In this document: piece by piece, positions 9,686 through 17,182 of the stretch
Position numbering within the stretch: position 1 is the stretch's first letter
Layout of the letters: each line of letters begins with the position of its first letter
Assembly (NCBI RefSeq): GCF_000738085.1
Contig: NZ_JPRS01000007.1
Span: forward strand, 3,191-53,068
DNA length: 49,878 bases
Direction of reading: 5' to 3'
Origin: Cryobacterium sp. MLB-32
GTDB taxonomy: Bacteria; Actinomycetota; Actinomycetes; Actinomycetales; Microbacteriaceae
Made by a program: the position numbers and the translations under genes
The notes under the pieces: generated by a model
The model's input: only the letters and a program-made list of their open reading frames with translations
Databases searched by the model: none
What the model was told of the DNA's origin: nothing

Positions 9686-9874
9686 TCAGCGCGCCTCACG
9701 GGCGTCGTCTTCAGACCATTTGGCGCTGTTTGAGCGCAGCTTCTCCAGCGCGTGAGTAGCTTCATCGTGGCTGGCAAACGGACCGACCCGATCGGCGGAG
9801 GGTGACTGGAACCCCTTCTCGACCGCACCGGTGCGCATGTTGTACCAGAACTGGTTTTCTTTGTCCTCGGCCAT
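9686..9874 (-). CDS. Small SPOR-like conserved actinobacterial protein
   Basis: This protein of 62 residues begins MAEDKENQFWYN, contains an EKGFQSP...DRVGPF pattern, and ends in a charged helix with KLRSNSAKWSEDDAREAR. It resembles the small proteins annotated as SPOR-domain-like that sit next to map in actinobacteria; the function is unknown. An upstream ATG at 9886 would touch the divergent map start codon, so the internal ATG at 9874 is preferred. It is probably cytoplasmic, with no signal peptide. Confidence 0.75.
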   Translation of the reverse strand: MAEDKENQFWYNMRTGAVEKGFQSPSADRVGPFASHDEATHALEKLRSNSAKWSEDDAREAR

Positions 9875-9886
9875 AGAGTTGATCAT

Positions 9887-10753
9887 ATGCCTAAGGATTC
9901 AGCCGGTCACCTCATCCCAGGACGCGTGTCGTCGATGCGCTCCGTTCCATCCCATATCGTTCGCCCCGAATACGTAGGCAAGAAAGGCCCGACGCCCTAC
10001 AGCGGCTCGGACGTGTATTCCTCCGATCGGATTGCCCTGATTCGCGAGTCGGGGCTGATTGCCGCCCAGGCCATTGAGGCCGTGGGACAGGCCATCCGCC
10101 CGGGCATCACCACCGAGGAACTGGACGTGATCGGGCATGAGTTCATCATCGCCCATGATGCCTACCCGTCGACTCTCGGATACCGGGGGTACCCCAAGTC
10201 CCTGTGTAGCTCGGTGAACGAAGTGATCTGCCACGGCATCCCCGACGACACGGCGCTCGAGGACGGCGACATCGTGAACATCGACATCACCGCTTTCAAG
10301 AACGGTGTTCATGGCGACACGAACGTCACGTTCGTAGTCGGAGAAGCCTCCGAAGACGTCACGCTGCTCGTGGATCGCACCCGGGAAGCGCTGAACCGCG
10401 GAATCAAGGCCGTGGCTCCAGGACGGCAGGTCAACGTGATCGGCCGCGCGATCGAGTCCTATGCGAAGCGATTCAACTACGGCGTCGTCCGGGACTACAC
10501 CGGCCACGGTGTCGGCGCCGCATTCCACTCAGGCCTGATCATTCCCCACTACGACGCACCGCAGTACAACACCGTGATGGAGGTGGGCATGGTGTTCACC
10601 ATCGAACCCATGCTCACTCTCGGCGGCTCGGCCGATTGGGATATGTGGAACGACGATTGGACGGTTCTGACGAAGGATCGCAGCGTGACAGCGCAGTTCG
10701 AGCACACCTTGGTGGTCACGGAACGCGGCGCTGAAATTCTGACGCTCCCGTAA
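9887..10753 (+). CDS. map: Type I methionine aminopeptidase
   Basis: This 288-residue enzyme removes the initiator methionine from nascent proteins. The pita-bread fold metal-site segments are visible: NIDITAFKNGVHGDTNVTF with the two metal aspartates, YTGHGVGAAFH with the metal histidine, FTIEPMLTLG with a metal glutamate, and the final QFEHTLVVT. It has the roughly 40-residue N-terminal extension of the actinobacterial MetAP1c class, including a PSHIVRPEYVG segment. A TAGAGT hexamer ends 7 nt before the ATG and no Shine-Dalgarno is seen, so it is probably leaderless. It is divergent from the small SPOR-like gene. Confidence 0.96.
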   Translation: MPKDSAGHLIPGRVSSMRSVPSHIVRPEYVGKKGPTPYSGSDVYSSDRIALIRESGLIAAQAIEAVGQAIRPGITTEELDVIGHEFIIAHDAYPSTLGYRGYPKSLCSSVNEVICHGIPDDTALEDGDIVNIDITAFKNGVHGDTNVTFVVGEASEDVTLLVDRTREALNRGIKAVAPGRQVNVIGRAIESYAKRFNYGVVRDYTGHGVGAAFHSGLIIPHYDAPQYNTVMEVGMVFTIEPMLTLGGSADWDMWNDDWTVLTKDRSVTAQFEHTLVVTERGAEILTLP

Positions 10754-10768
10754 CGGTAGGTTTTAACA

Positions 10769-11527
10769 ATGAGCGCAACGACGGCTATCGGCATTGACAT
10801 CGGCGGCACCGGAATCAAAGGAGCGGTTGTCGATCTCTCCACCGGAGCCCTCCTCTCGGATCGGGTCAAGTTGCCCACCCCCAAGGGGGGACGTCCGCAG
10901 GACATCATCGAGACGGCGCAGCAGCTGCTGGGTCAGGTGGCGGCAGGAACCGAAGACCTCGCCGTGGGAGTGTGTTTCCCCGCCGTGGTGAAACACGGCC
11001 ACACGATGAGCGCCGCCAACGTCTCCGACAAGTGGATCGGCCTCGGTGCCGAAGCCCTCTTTGAGAAGGCGCTGAAGGTTCCGATTCACTTCGTGAACGA
11101 CGCGGATGCCGCAGGTTACGCTGAATCCCAGTTCGGAGCCGCCAAGAACGTTCGGGGTGTCGTCATCCTGACAACGCTCGGCACGGGAATTGGAACCGCC
11201 CTGCTGAATGACGGCGTGCTTGTTCCCAACACCGAGCTCGGTCACCTGCAGATCGAGGGAAAAGACTACGAGACGAAGGCCGCGTATTCCGCGAAGGAAC
11301 GCGAAGACCTCAGCTGGGAGAAGTGGGCGGGGCGCTTGCAGAAGTACTACGCCACCCTTGAGCAGCTCTTCTCCCCCGACCTCTTCATCGTGGGTGGCGG
11401 AGTGTCCAAGCACCACGAGGAGTTCCTCCCGCTGCTGAGCCTGAAAACACGAATCATTCCTGCCGTGCACCGCAACAACGCAGGCATCCTCGGCGCCGCC
11501 GCCCTCGCGGTCAAATTTCGGGACTAG
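10769..11527 (+). CDS. ppgK: Polyphosphate glucokinase
   Basis: This 252-residue ROK-family kinase begins with the phosphate loop IGIDIGGTGIKGAVVD. A further family segment is TTLGTGIGTALLNDG, and ELGHLQIEGKDYE holds the glutamate-histidine pair that binds glucose. Actinobacterial members phosphorylate glucose with polyphosphate or ATP. The length fits PpgK rather than longer ROK repressors, and there is no DNA-binding domain. TAGGTT at 10757-10762 lies 6 nt before the ATG, suggesting a leaderless start. The next gene begins 3 nt after its stop, so the two may form one transcript. Confidence 0.9.
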   Translation: MSATTAIGIDIGGTGIKGAVVDLSTGALLSDRVKLPTPKGGRPQDIIETAQQLLGQVAAGTEDLAVGVCFPAVVKHGHTMSAANVSDKWIGLGAEALFEKALKVPIHFVNDADAAGYAESQFGAAKNVRGVVILTTLGTGIGTALLNDGVLVPNTELGHLQIEGKDYETKAAYSAKEREDLSWEKWAGRLQKYYATLEQLFSPDLFIVGGGVSKHHEEFLPLLSLKTRIIPAVHRNNAGILGAAALAVKFRD

Positions 11528-11530
11528 GTC

Positions 11531-12958
11531 GTGACCGCCGTGCTGGATGGCGTCGATGACGTCTTCGCCGAGCACCACTCCCGAGGTTCTGCGCCGAGCC
11601 TCGCCTGGGGCGTGTTCGACCGGGGCGGACTCGTGCGCTTCGGATCGGCAGGCACCGGCCCGAATGATCAGAGTCCTGGGCGGGATACGGCGTATCGCAT
11701 AGCGTCCTGCACCAAAAGTTTTACCGCGGCCGCAGTGTTGGTGCTGCGGGACCGGGGGGCACTCCAATTGGACGATCCGGTGACCCGGTTCGTCCCGGCT
11801 TTCGACTCTGTGTGTGTGCCCCACGCGGATGCCCCGGTACCGACCGTTCGCATGCTGCTGACTATGTCGGCCGGTTTGCCCACTGATGATCCGTGGGCCG
11901 ATCGCCAGGAGTCGTTGAGCACTACCGACTTCGACGATCTGCTTCGCCGCGGCGTGACCTTCGAGTCACTGCCCGGCACTCGTTTTGCTTATTCGAACCT
12001 GGGCTTCGCGCTGCTCGGCCGCGTCATCGAGCAGGCCGGGGGCCGTCCCTACCGCGATCTCATCACGGAACTCTTCCTCCAGCCGTTAGGTCTGAGCGGA
12101 ACGGGTTTTGACGCGTCGGTGCCCGCCGCCGGGGGCGTTTCTGTGGGAACCCGCTGGCTCGACGACGAATGGCAGACGCTGCCGTTCTCCACGCCCGGCA
12201 CATTTTCCCCTATCGGCGGGCTCTTCAGCACCGTCACCGATCTCAGTCGCTGGGCAGGCTGGCTGGCGGAAGCTTTCGACGGGTCGACCGAGGACGACTC
12301 GATTTCGCCCCTCTCCCGGGCCAGCCGACGTGAGATGCAGCAACAGTACAGATTTGTTCCCACCCTTCCGGAGCATCCGACCGGGTACGGCTTCGGGCTC
12401 TTTGTCGAGCAGTACCCGCACGGTCCTGTCATCTCACATTCGGGCGGCTACCCCGGGTTCTCCGCCCACATGCGCTGGTCGGCCGCTGGCGGTCACGGCA
12501 TTGTCGCCTTCGGCAACGCCACGCACTCACGGTTGTCGGTCGCGACAACGCGCGCCTTCGACCTACTGGACGCCGGCATGCACCACTCGCCCGTCCCGGT
12601 GCTTGACGCCACGCGCTCGGCCGCAACGATCGTGACCGGCCTCATTCACGCCTGGGACGATGAAACCGCCCGTCACCTCTTCGCCGGCAACGTCCCCCTC
12701 GACGAGAGCTTCGAGCGCCGACGGGCGGCCCTGTCTCGGGCCATTGACTCCATAGGCGGCCTTGCGCCGAGGGAAACACCCATGGCGGAAACGCGCGCGA
12801 TGGTCGCCGGGGAGGAACGGTCACACAGTCCGGCGCATCTCCTGTGGCACGTTCCCGGAAATGCGGGTCGCCTCCGGGTGGAGATCCGTCTGACTCCCGA
12901 GTACCCGGCGCGAGTGCAAACGTTTACGGTGTCCACCGATCTCGTCCAGCCACGCTAG
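11531..12958 (+). CDS. Serine hydrolase of the beta-lactamase (class C/PBP4*) family
   Basis: This 475-residue protein has the class C-like serine hydrolase fold. The nucleophile motif SCTK is at residues 59-62, the second motif YSN at 154-156, and HSGG replaces KTG in the third motif, as in many esterase or peptidase members. A C-terminal region of about 120 residues follows the catalytic domain. No signal peptide is evident, so the protein is probably cytoplasmic. The start is a GTG three bases after ppgK. The substrate cannot be read from the sequence. It is the nearest protein gene upstream of the retron (about 75 nt from its RNA), but nothing proves a functional link. Confidence 0.85.
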   Translation: MTAVLDGVDDVFAEHHSRGSAPSLAWGVFDRGGLVRFGSAGTGPNDQSPGRDTAYRIASCTKSFTAAAVLVLRDRGALQLDDPVTRFVPAFDSVCVPHADAPVPTVRMLLTMSAGLPTDDPWADRQESLSTTDFDDLLRRGVTFESLPGTRFAYSNLGFALLGRVIEQAGGRPYRDLITELFLQPLGLSGTGFDASVPAAGGVSVGTRWLDDEWQTLPFSTPGTFSPIGGLFSTVTDLSRWAGWLAEAFDGSTEDDSISPLSRASRREMQQQYRFVPTLPEHPTGYGFGLFVEQYPHGPVISHSGGYPGFSAHMRWSAAGGHGIVAFGNATHSRLSVATTRAFDLLDAGMHHSPVPVLDATRSAATIVTGLIHAWDDETARHLFAGNVPLDESFERRRAALSRAIDSIGGLAPRETPMAETRAMVAGEERSHSPAHLLWHVPGNAGRLRVEIRLTPEYPARVQTFTVSTDLVQPR

Positions 12959-13020
12959 CCCGACACCGGACCCGTCCAGGCACCTGACCGATCACCACCA
13001 CGAGCAGGTCCGGCGCTTGG

Positions 13021-13026
13021 TACAGT
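13021..13026 (+). promoter_or_regulatory. Possible -10 element of the retron RNA promoter
   Basis: TACAGT ends 6 nt before 13033, which is exactly the first base of the long retron helix. A transcript starting there would begin with that helix. No good -35 is seen. Confidence 0.35.
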
Positions 13027-13032
13027 GAGCCC

Positions 13033-13199
13033 GTGCAATGGATTTCGGGCGAGGTGGATGGTGCATGCGTTGTACCGTCCTCTCCGGGGATACCCCGGGG
13101 CACGAAGATCGACTGTGAACGACCGCCGCAGGCGCATTTCTGCGCTCCGCGCAGCCCCGCGCCTGCACTGAGAGACGAGTCGTCCGGAATCCATTGCAC
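13033..13199 (+). ncRNA. Predicted retron msr-msd RNA
   Basis: The ends pair over 20 bp: 13033-13052 with 13180-13199, with two G-U pairs and the outermost 12 bp perfect. This is the a1/a2 arrangement of retrons. Inside are two hairpins consistent with msr: 13056-13065 with 13071-13080 (10 bp, loop TGCGT), and 13082-13089 with 13093-13100 (8 bp, loop ATA). A long hairpin consistent with msd follows: 13128-13135 with 13159-13166 (8 bp), continued by 13140-13145 with 13149-13154. The reverse-transcribed part would be at most about 80 nt. The exact branching guanosine cannot be fixed by eye. The RNA ends just before the reverse transcriptase gene. Confidence 0.82.
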
Positions 13200-13220
13200 C
13201 ACGAGGCCAGTGTTCGTTCC

Positions 13221-14612
13221 GTGAGTGACAGCCCGGGGGCGACAGGGGCCGGCCGCGCGGCCCTGGTGCTCGGCCGCGAACCCCATCCCTCGTCGGCGGG
13301 TGTCGCGACTGCACTGGCATTCGCCTTCCTAGCGGCAGATGTCTGGTCCCCGAGCGGACTCTCAACTGCGGGGACCGCCGTTCTCGGAGTCCGTCGGCGC
13401 TGGCTGGGCCCGCTCATTCGAGACGTGCTCGAAGCCTACCGACAGCCGCCGCACGATGCCTCACTCGAGCTCAGCAGGGTCATCGGCGCGACGGAGAGCT
13501 TTCGAGCAGCCGTGAGGCTGGCGGATTCGCGAGGAGCGCCGCTACGCGTGCTGCACCACAAGGTGGCCGAGAGCAGGGCCAGGGAGATGCCGGGGCTCGT
13601 CCCCCACATCGATACGCCGGCCGACCTCGCTCGACTACTGGAGTTGTCCGTCGGGGACCTCGATTGGTTCGCCGATGCCAAGCAGTGGAACCGCCGTTCG
13701 GCCGTGGCCGCCCTCCACCACTATCGCTACGAGTGGCGCCTCCGTCCGGGGCGCACTCCGCGGCTGCTGGAAATTCCGGAGACTCGCGTCCGTGCTGCGC
13801 AAAAAAGACTGTTGGTCGAGGTGCTGGGGCTGATCCCCACCCACGACGCCGCGCACGGTTTCGTACCGGGCCGGAGCGCCGTGACGGGGGCGTCTCGTCA
13901 TACGGGTTCCGACGTGGTGGTCTCCCTCGACCTGACCACGTTCTTCGCGCGCGTCACAGGAGCGGCCGTCTATGGGACGCTCCGCCGCGCGGGCCTGCCC
14001 GAGGCCGTTGCGTACGCGATCACGGGCCTGTGCACGACGGCCGCGCCGCCTCGCGTGCTCTCCGCAATGCCTCCGGGCGGCGATCCGGACGAGCGGTTTG
14101 CCCTCCGAAAGGCACTCGCTTCCACTCATCTGCCTCAGGGCGCACCGTCGTCGCCCATGCTGGCCAACCTCGCCATTCGCCGTCTCGACGCGCGCTTGCA
14201 GGGCTGGGCGGCAGCAGCCGGGGGTACATACACGCGCTACGCCGATGACCTGGCCTTCAGCGGCGGCGGGCAGCTTGCCCGCCGACCGGATGCCTTCGTT
14301 CGTGGAGTGCAACACATTGTCATCGCCGAGGGACACACGGCGAACCCCCGCAAAACTCGCGTGCGCAGGGCGAGTGTAAAACAGACCGTGACCGGCGTGG
14401 TCGTGAACGCGCGCACGAACATGTCCCGCCGTGATGTCGACCGTCTGAAGGCAATCATCCACAATTGCGTGCTCCACGGGCCGGAATCCCAGAACACGGC
14501 CGCCCACGCGGATTTCCGAGCGCACCTGTTGGGACGCCTCTCCTGGCTCGAGTCGCTCAATCCCGAGCGCGCACGCACGCTCCGCACGGAATTCCGGCGT
14601 ATTGAGTGGTGA
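13221..14612 (+). CDS. Retron-type reverse transcriptase with long N-terminal extension
   Basis: The 463-residue product (GTG start at 13221) has all the hallmarks of a retron reverse transcriptase. AHGFVPGRS is at about residues 211-219. Motif A (SLDLTTFF) has the first catalytic aspartate at 237. LPQGAPSSPMLANL starts at 304, the YADD box is at 340-343, and the retron-specific VTGVVVN starts at 390. About 200 residues precede the first RT motif, longer than in small enterobacterial retron RTs and reminiscent of myxobacterial and streptomycete members. A TTG at 13194 would extend the frame but lies inside the predicted RNA helix. The gene follows its RNA and ends 1 nt before the 3' end of convergent rnpB. 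It would convert the adjacent RNA into msDNA; a phage-defence role is inference. Confidence 0.93.
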   Translation: MSDSPGATGAGRAALVLGREPHPSSAGVATALAFAFLAADVWSPSGLSTAGTAVLGVRRRWLGPLIRDVLEAYRQPPHDASLELSRVIGATESFRAAVRLADSRGAPLRVLHHKVAESRAREMPGLVPHIDTPADLARLLELSVGDLDWFADAKQWNRRSAVAALHHYRYEWRLRPGRTPRLLEIPETRVRAAQKRLLVEVLGLIPTHDAAHGFVPGRSAVTGASRHTGSDVVVSLDLTTFFARVTGAAVYGTLRRAGLPEAVAYAITGLCTTAAPPRVLSAMPPGGDPDERFALRKALASTHLPQGAPSSPMLANLAIRRLDARLQGWAAAAGGTYTRYADDLAFSGGGQLARRPDAFVRGVQHIVIAEGHTANPRKTRVRRASVKQTVTGVVVNARTNMSRRDVDRLKAIIHNCVLHGPESQNTAAHADFRAHLLGRLSWLESLNPERARTLRTEFRRIEW

Positions 14613-14613
14613 G

Positions 14614-15008
14614 GGAATGGGCCGGCTGGTACGCCGGGTTCTGTCCCGGCACCGAAGTGCCATGGACGGCCATCTATCTTGGGACTACGTTGCCGCAGCC
14701 CTCTAGCGGTCTACCCGAAAGCTCGGCGAGCAGCCTTAGCGCTTTCTGTCTGACCTTGCTCCGGACGAGGTTTACCTAGCCGACCAGGTCGCCCTGGCCT
14801 CTGGTGGTCTCTTACACCACCGTTTCACCCTTACCCCCGGCCGAGGCCGAGGGCGGTCTACTTTCTGTGGCACTGTCTCGCGGGTTACCCCGGGTGGGTG
14901 TTACCCACCGTCCTGCTCTCTGGAGCCCGGACGTTCCTCGGCATCCTGCGCCCCGGAAACGAATTCCCCAGGCACAGAATGACGCGACCGTCTTGCCGAC
15001 CCATTCCG
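14614..15008 (-). ncRNA. rnpB: RNase P RNA (bacterial type A)
   Basis: This catalytic RNA matures the 5' ends of tRNAs. Reading the minus strand, the conserved core GAGGAACGTCCGGGCTCC lies near the 5' end, followed by the AGAGCAGG and GGGTAACACCC segments and, near the 3' end, the conserved AGATAGATGGC and ACAGAACCCGGCG segments. The ends pair as helix P1: 14995-15007 with 14614-14626, 13 bp with one G-U. These ends define the approximate borders. The gene is convergent with the retron RT gene, whose stop codon is 1 nt away. No separate terminator is visible beyond its 3' end. Confidence 0.93.
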
Positions 15009-15037
15009 GAGATCAAGCCTACCGTCCCAAAGGACCG

Positions 15038-15775
15038 CTAGATGCCGGATTCGTCCGTGCGAACCAGGATCGCCCCACAATCAGGACAGAACAAGACCTC
15101 GTCGGCCGCAGCCTGGCGCACCTCGGCGAGGTCATTCCCGGTAAGTGTCATCGTGCACCCACTGCAGGTTCGCGCCCGCAGCAGGGCCGCCGCGTTTCCA
15201 CGACCGGTGACCCGTCGCTTTTCGTAGAGAGCGACCAGCTCCTCCTCGATGCTCGTCGCGACCGTCACTCGGTCGCGTTTCAGCTCACCGAGCTGGCGGT
15301 TGAGGTCCTCGAGGGACTCGTCCCGCACCTTCTCCGTAGCCGACACGCGCTCCGCGAGGGCTTCTCGTTCCGCAACCACGACCGCGACGGATGCCTCATG
15401 TTGCTCGAGCCGCTCCATAACGGCGATTTCTATCTCTTCGAGATCGAAGAGGCGCTTACGCAGGGCCGTGAGTTCAGCCTCGTAGGCCTGCACCTCCTTG
15501 ATCGACGACGTGTGCTGGGCACGTTCGGTGTCGCGCGCAATACGTTTTTCCACGACGGATACATCGGATTCAATCCGACCCAACTCGGTGCGCACATCGT
15601 CGAGGGCCCCGCCCTCCGTCGTCATCTTGGCCCGGATCGAATCTGCTTCTCGCTGGAGAAGCGTCAGCTCGGAATGCTGAGGCAGCGCCGTCATCTGGTG
15701 GGTGACCTGTACGACCTTAATGTCGAGGGCCTGGAGCCGCAGGAGCTCCTTCTGCTGGTGTGGAGATGCCTTCAC
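15038..15775 (-). CDS. CdsZ/CT398-like coiled-coil zinc-ribbon protein
   Basis: This 245-residue protein has a long N-terminal coiled coil (about residues 10-190, rich in Glu, Arg and Leu heptads) and a C-terminal zinc ribbon with CSGC and CPDC at about residues 203-235. This is the architecture of the C4-type zinc-ribbon family related to chlamydial CT398/CdsZ. In actinobacteria the gene typically sits between a NIF3 protein and rnpB, as here. Its function is not established; a role with nucleic acids or secretion ATPases has been proposed for relatives. The start is a GTG with AGGA upstream. Confidence 0.9.
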   Translation of the reverse strand: MKASPHQQKELLRLQALDIKVVQVTHQMTALPQHSELTLLQREADSIRAKMTTEGGALDDVRTELGRIESDVSVVEKRIARDTERAQHTSSIKEVQAYEAELTALRKRLFDLEEIEIAVMERLEQHEASVAVVVAEREALAERVSATEKVRDESLEDLNRQLGELKRDRVTVATSIEEELVALYEKRRVTGRGNAAALLRARTCSGCTMTLTGNDLAEVRQAAADEVLFCPDCGAILVRTDESGI

Positions 15776-15812
15776 GATGTCCTGACTTTTGCGTGTGTGG
15801 AATTAGTGGACT

Positions 15813-15843
15813 GAAAAAAATAGGGGTCATGCTCAGGGCATGA
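15813..15843 (-). terminator. Intrinsic terminator with U tract after the NIF3 gene
   Basis: On the minus strand a 6-bp stem (15838-15843 with 15827-15832, loop of 5) is followed by CCCCTA and a run of seven T. The stem includes the NIF3 stop codon. A clear U tract is unusual for this GC-rich window and suggests partial termination before the zinc-ribbon gene. Confidence 0.6.
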
Positions 15844-16657
15844 CGACGAAGTCCCAGGGATCCGTGTTGAGCTCACTGACGGTGACCTCAACCCCCGGCA
15901 GAAGCGCGCGGAGCTGGGCGGCTGCCCCCTCGAGCCACAGCCATTCACTCGCCCAGTGAGACACGTCGATGAGCGCGGGAGTTCGACCGGCGGAGAGTCC
16001 GGCCTGCTCACGTGCTTCTGACACGGGGTGGTGGCGAAGATCGGAGGTGATGTAGACGTCTGAATCCACGACTCGCGCTTCACGCAGCAGGGAGTCCCCC
16101 GCGCCGCCGCACAGGGACACCGTCTGAACCGTGGCGCGATAGTCCCCGGCGACGCGCACGCCCGACGCCGTCGCGGGCAGCAATCGACTGAGAAGATGCG
16201 CGAGATGACCGAGCGTCACGGGCTCAGGAAGGCGACCAACGCGACCCAAACCCACCTCCGGCGTTGCGCCGGCGACGAGGGGCCGCACGTCCGTCAGCCC
16301 GAGCCGCGAGGCAAAAACGTCAGACACTCCATCGGCGACGATGTCGGCATTCGTGTGCGCAGCCAGGAGGGCGCACTGTGCGCGAATCAAACGACTCAAC
16401 AGAGCGCCTTTGTACTGATCCTCTGCCACGGATGTGATCGGGCGCAGGAGCAGCGGATGGTGCACGAGAAGCAGGTCGGCACCGGCAGAGATGGCCTCAT
16501 CCACCGTGTCTGCGACGGCGTCCACGGCCAGGTGGATCGAAGTCACGGACCCGTCGAGTGCCCCGGACACGAGCCCTGGCGCGTCCCAGGCTTCCGCGCC
16601 CGACAGCGGCCACAGGTCGTGTGCGACACGGGAGACGTCGGCAAGCGTAAAAGACAC
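15833..16657 (-). CDS. NIF3-like dinuclear metal-centre protein
   Basis: This 274-residue protein belongs to the NIF3/YbgI family, whose members form hexameric toroids with a dinuclear metal site. Metal-binding histidine segments are visible: LLVHHPLLLRP at about residues 62-72, AAHTNADIV near 98, and a C-terminal DVSHWASEW segment. The biochemical role of the family is unresolved; annotation as GTP cyclohydrolase I type 2 is doubtful. The GTG start has TAAGAT (16664-16669) 6 nt upstream and no Shine-Dalgarno, so the transcript is probably leaderless. It precedes the zinc-ribbon gene in the same direction. Confidence 0.9.
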   Translation of the reverse strand: MSFTLADVSRVAHDLWPLSGAEAWDAPGLVSGALDGSVTSIHLAVDAVADTVDEAISAGADLLLVHHPLLLRPITSVAEDQYKGALLSRLIRAQCALLAAHTNADIVADGVSDVFASRLGLTDVRPLVAGATPEVGLGRVGRLPEPVTLGHLAHLLSRLLPATASGVRVAGDYRATVQTVSLCGGAGDSLLREARVVDSDVYITSDLRHHPVSEAREQAGLSAGRTPALIDVSHWASEWLWLEGAAAQLRALLPGVEVTVSELNTDPWDFVVMP

Positions 16658-16663
16658 ACTGTC

Positions 16664-16669
16664 ATCTTA
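16664..16669 (-). promoter_or_regulatory. Probable -10 element of a leaderless promoter for the NIF3 gene
   Basis: On the minus strand TAAGAT lies 6 nt before the GTG at 16657, matching the spacing seen at several other genes in the window. Confidence 0.45.
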
Positions 16670-16713
16670 CCGGTGGCCTTGAGCCCGGGCTTGTGCCACC
16701 CCGCAGTGTCGTC

Positions 16714-17049
16714 TTAGTAGTCGAACTCGTCGAACTGTGCCGCGGCACATTCTTCGCGCGTCCAGGCGGCGGGAATCATGGCACCGGCCTGAGCCTTCCG
16801 ATTCAGGAAGTCAAGGGTTTCGGGCTCCACCAATTCGGGCATGACCGACTCGGCGGTAACACTGACGAGCTGGCTCGCGGATCCGATCAGGAACTGTGCC
16901 CGCAACAACTGACCTTCGGTGCCCACGACCGGGATGTCGACGACATCAACCTGTCGGCGGTTGCACAACGCCTCAGCGTAAACGAGAATAGCATCCGCCA
17001 ATTCGCTCCCCGTCAGGACGAACCCGCCTGGATAGTACAAGTGCTTCAT
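16714..17049 (-). CDS. Hypothetical protein, 111 residues
   Basis: I do not recognise this protein. It starts MKHLYYPGGFVLTGSELAD, has an alternating hydrophobic region suggesting an alpha/beta domain, and ends in an acidic tail AAQFDEFDY. There is no signal peptide or membrane segment. The ATG at 17049 was chosen because AAGGGG lies 5 nt upstream, although the frame is open to 17070. Codon usage looks like that of its neighbours, supporting a real gene. It lies between the NIF3 gene and the GAF-ANTAR pair on the same strand, with no clear functional link. Confidence 0.65.
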   Translation of the reverse strand: MKHLYYPGGFVLTGSELADAILVYAEALCNRRQVDVVDIPVVGTEGQLLRAQFLIGSASQLVSVTAESVMPELVEPETLDFLNRKAQAGAMIPAAWTREECAAAQFDEFDY

Positions 17050-17182
17050 CACTACCCCTTGAAAGCTCACGAAAATGCGTGCTACCGGGGTCTGGGGTGG
17101 CTACTCACATTATACGCCGCAACCCGTGACGGATTGGGGATTCTTTGCTAAAGGTGAGAAATCATCGGGGAAACTCAATGCC

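Noticed and set aside
12966-13013. 7-bp inverted repeat (12966-12972 with 13007-13013) before the retron
   Set aside because: The loop of 34 nt is too long and the stem too short to call a terminator or operator.
13194-13220. TTG start for the retron reverse transcriptase
   Set aside because: It lies inside the 3' strand of the predicted retron helix, and the GTG at 13221 leaves the RNA intact.
14804-15814. 336-codon open frame on the plus strand
   Set aside because: It runs antisense through rnpB and the zinc-ribbon gene; the RNA gene and the minus-strand protein explain this DNA.
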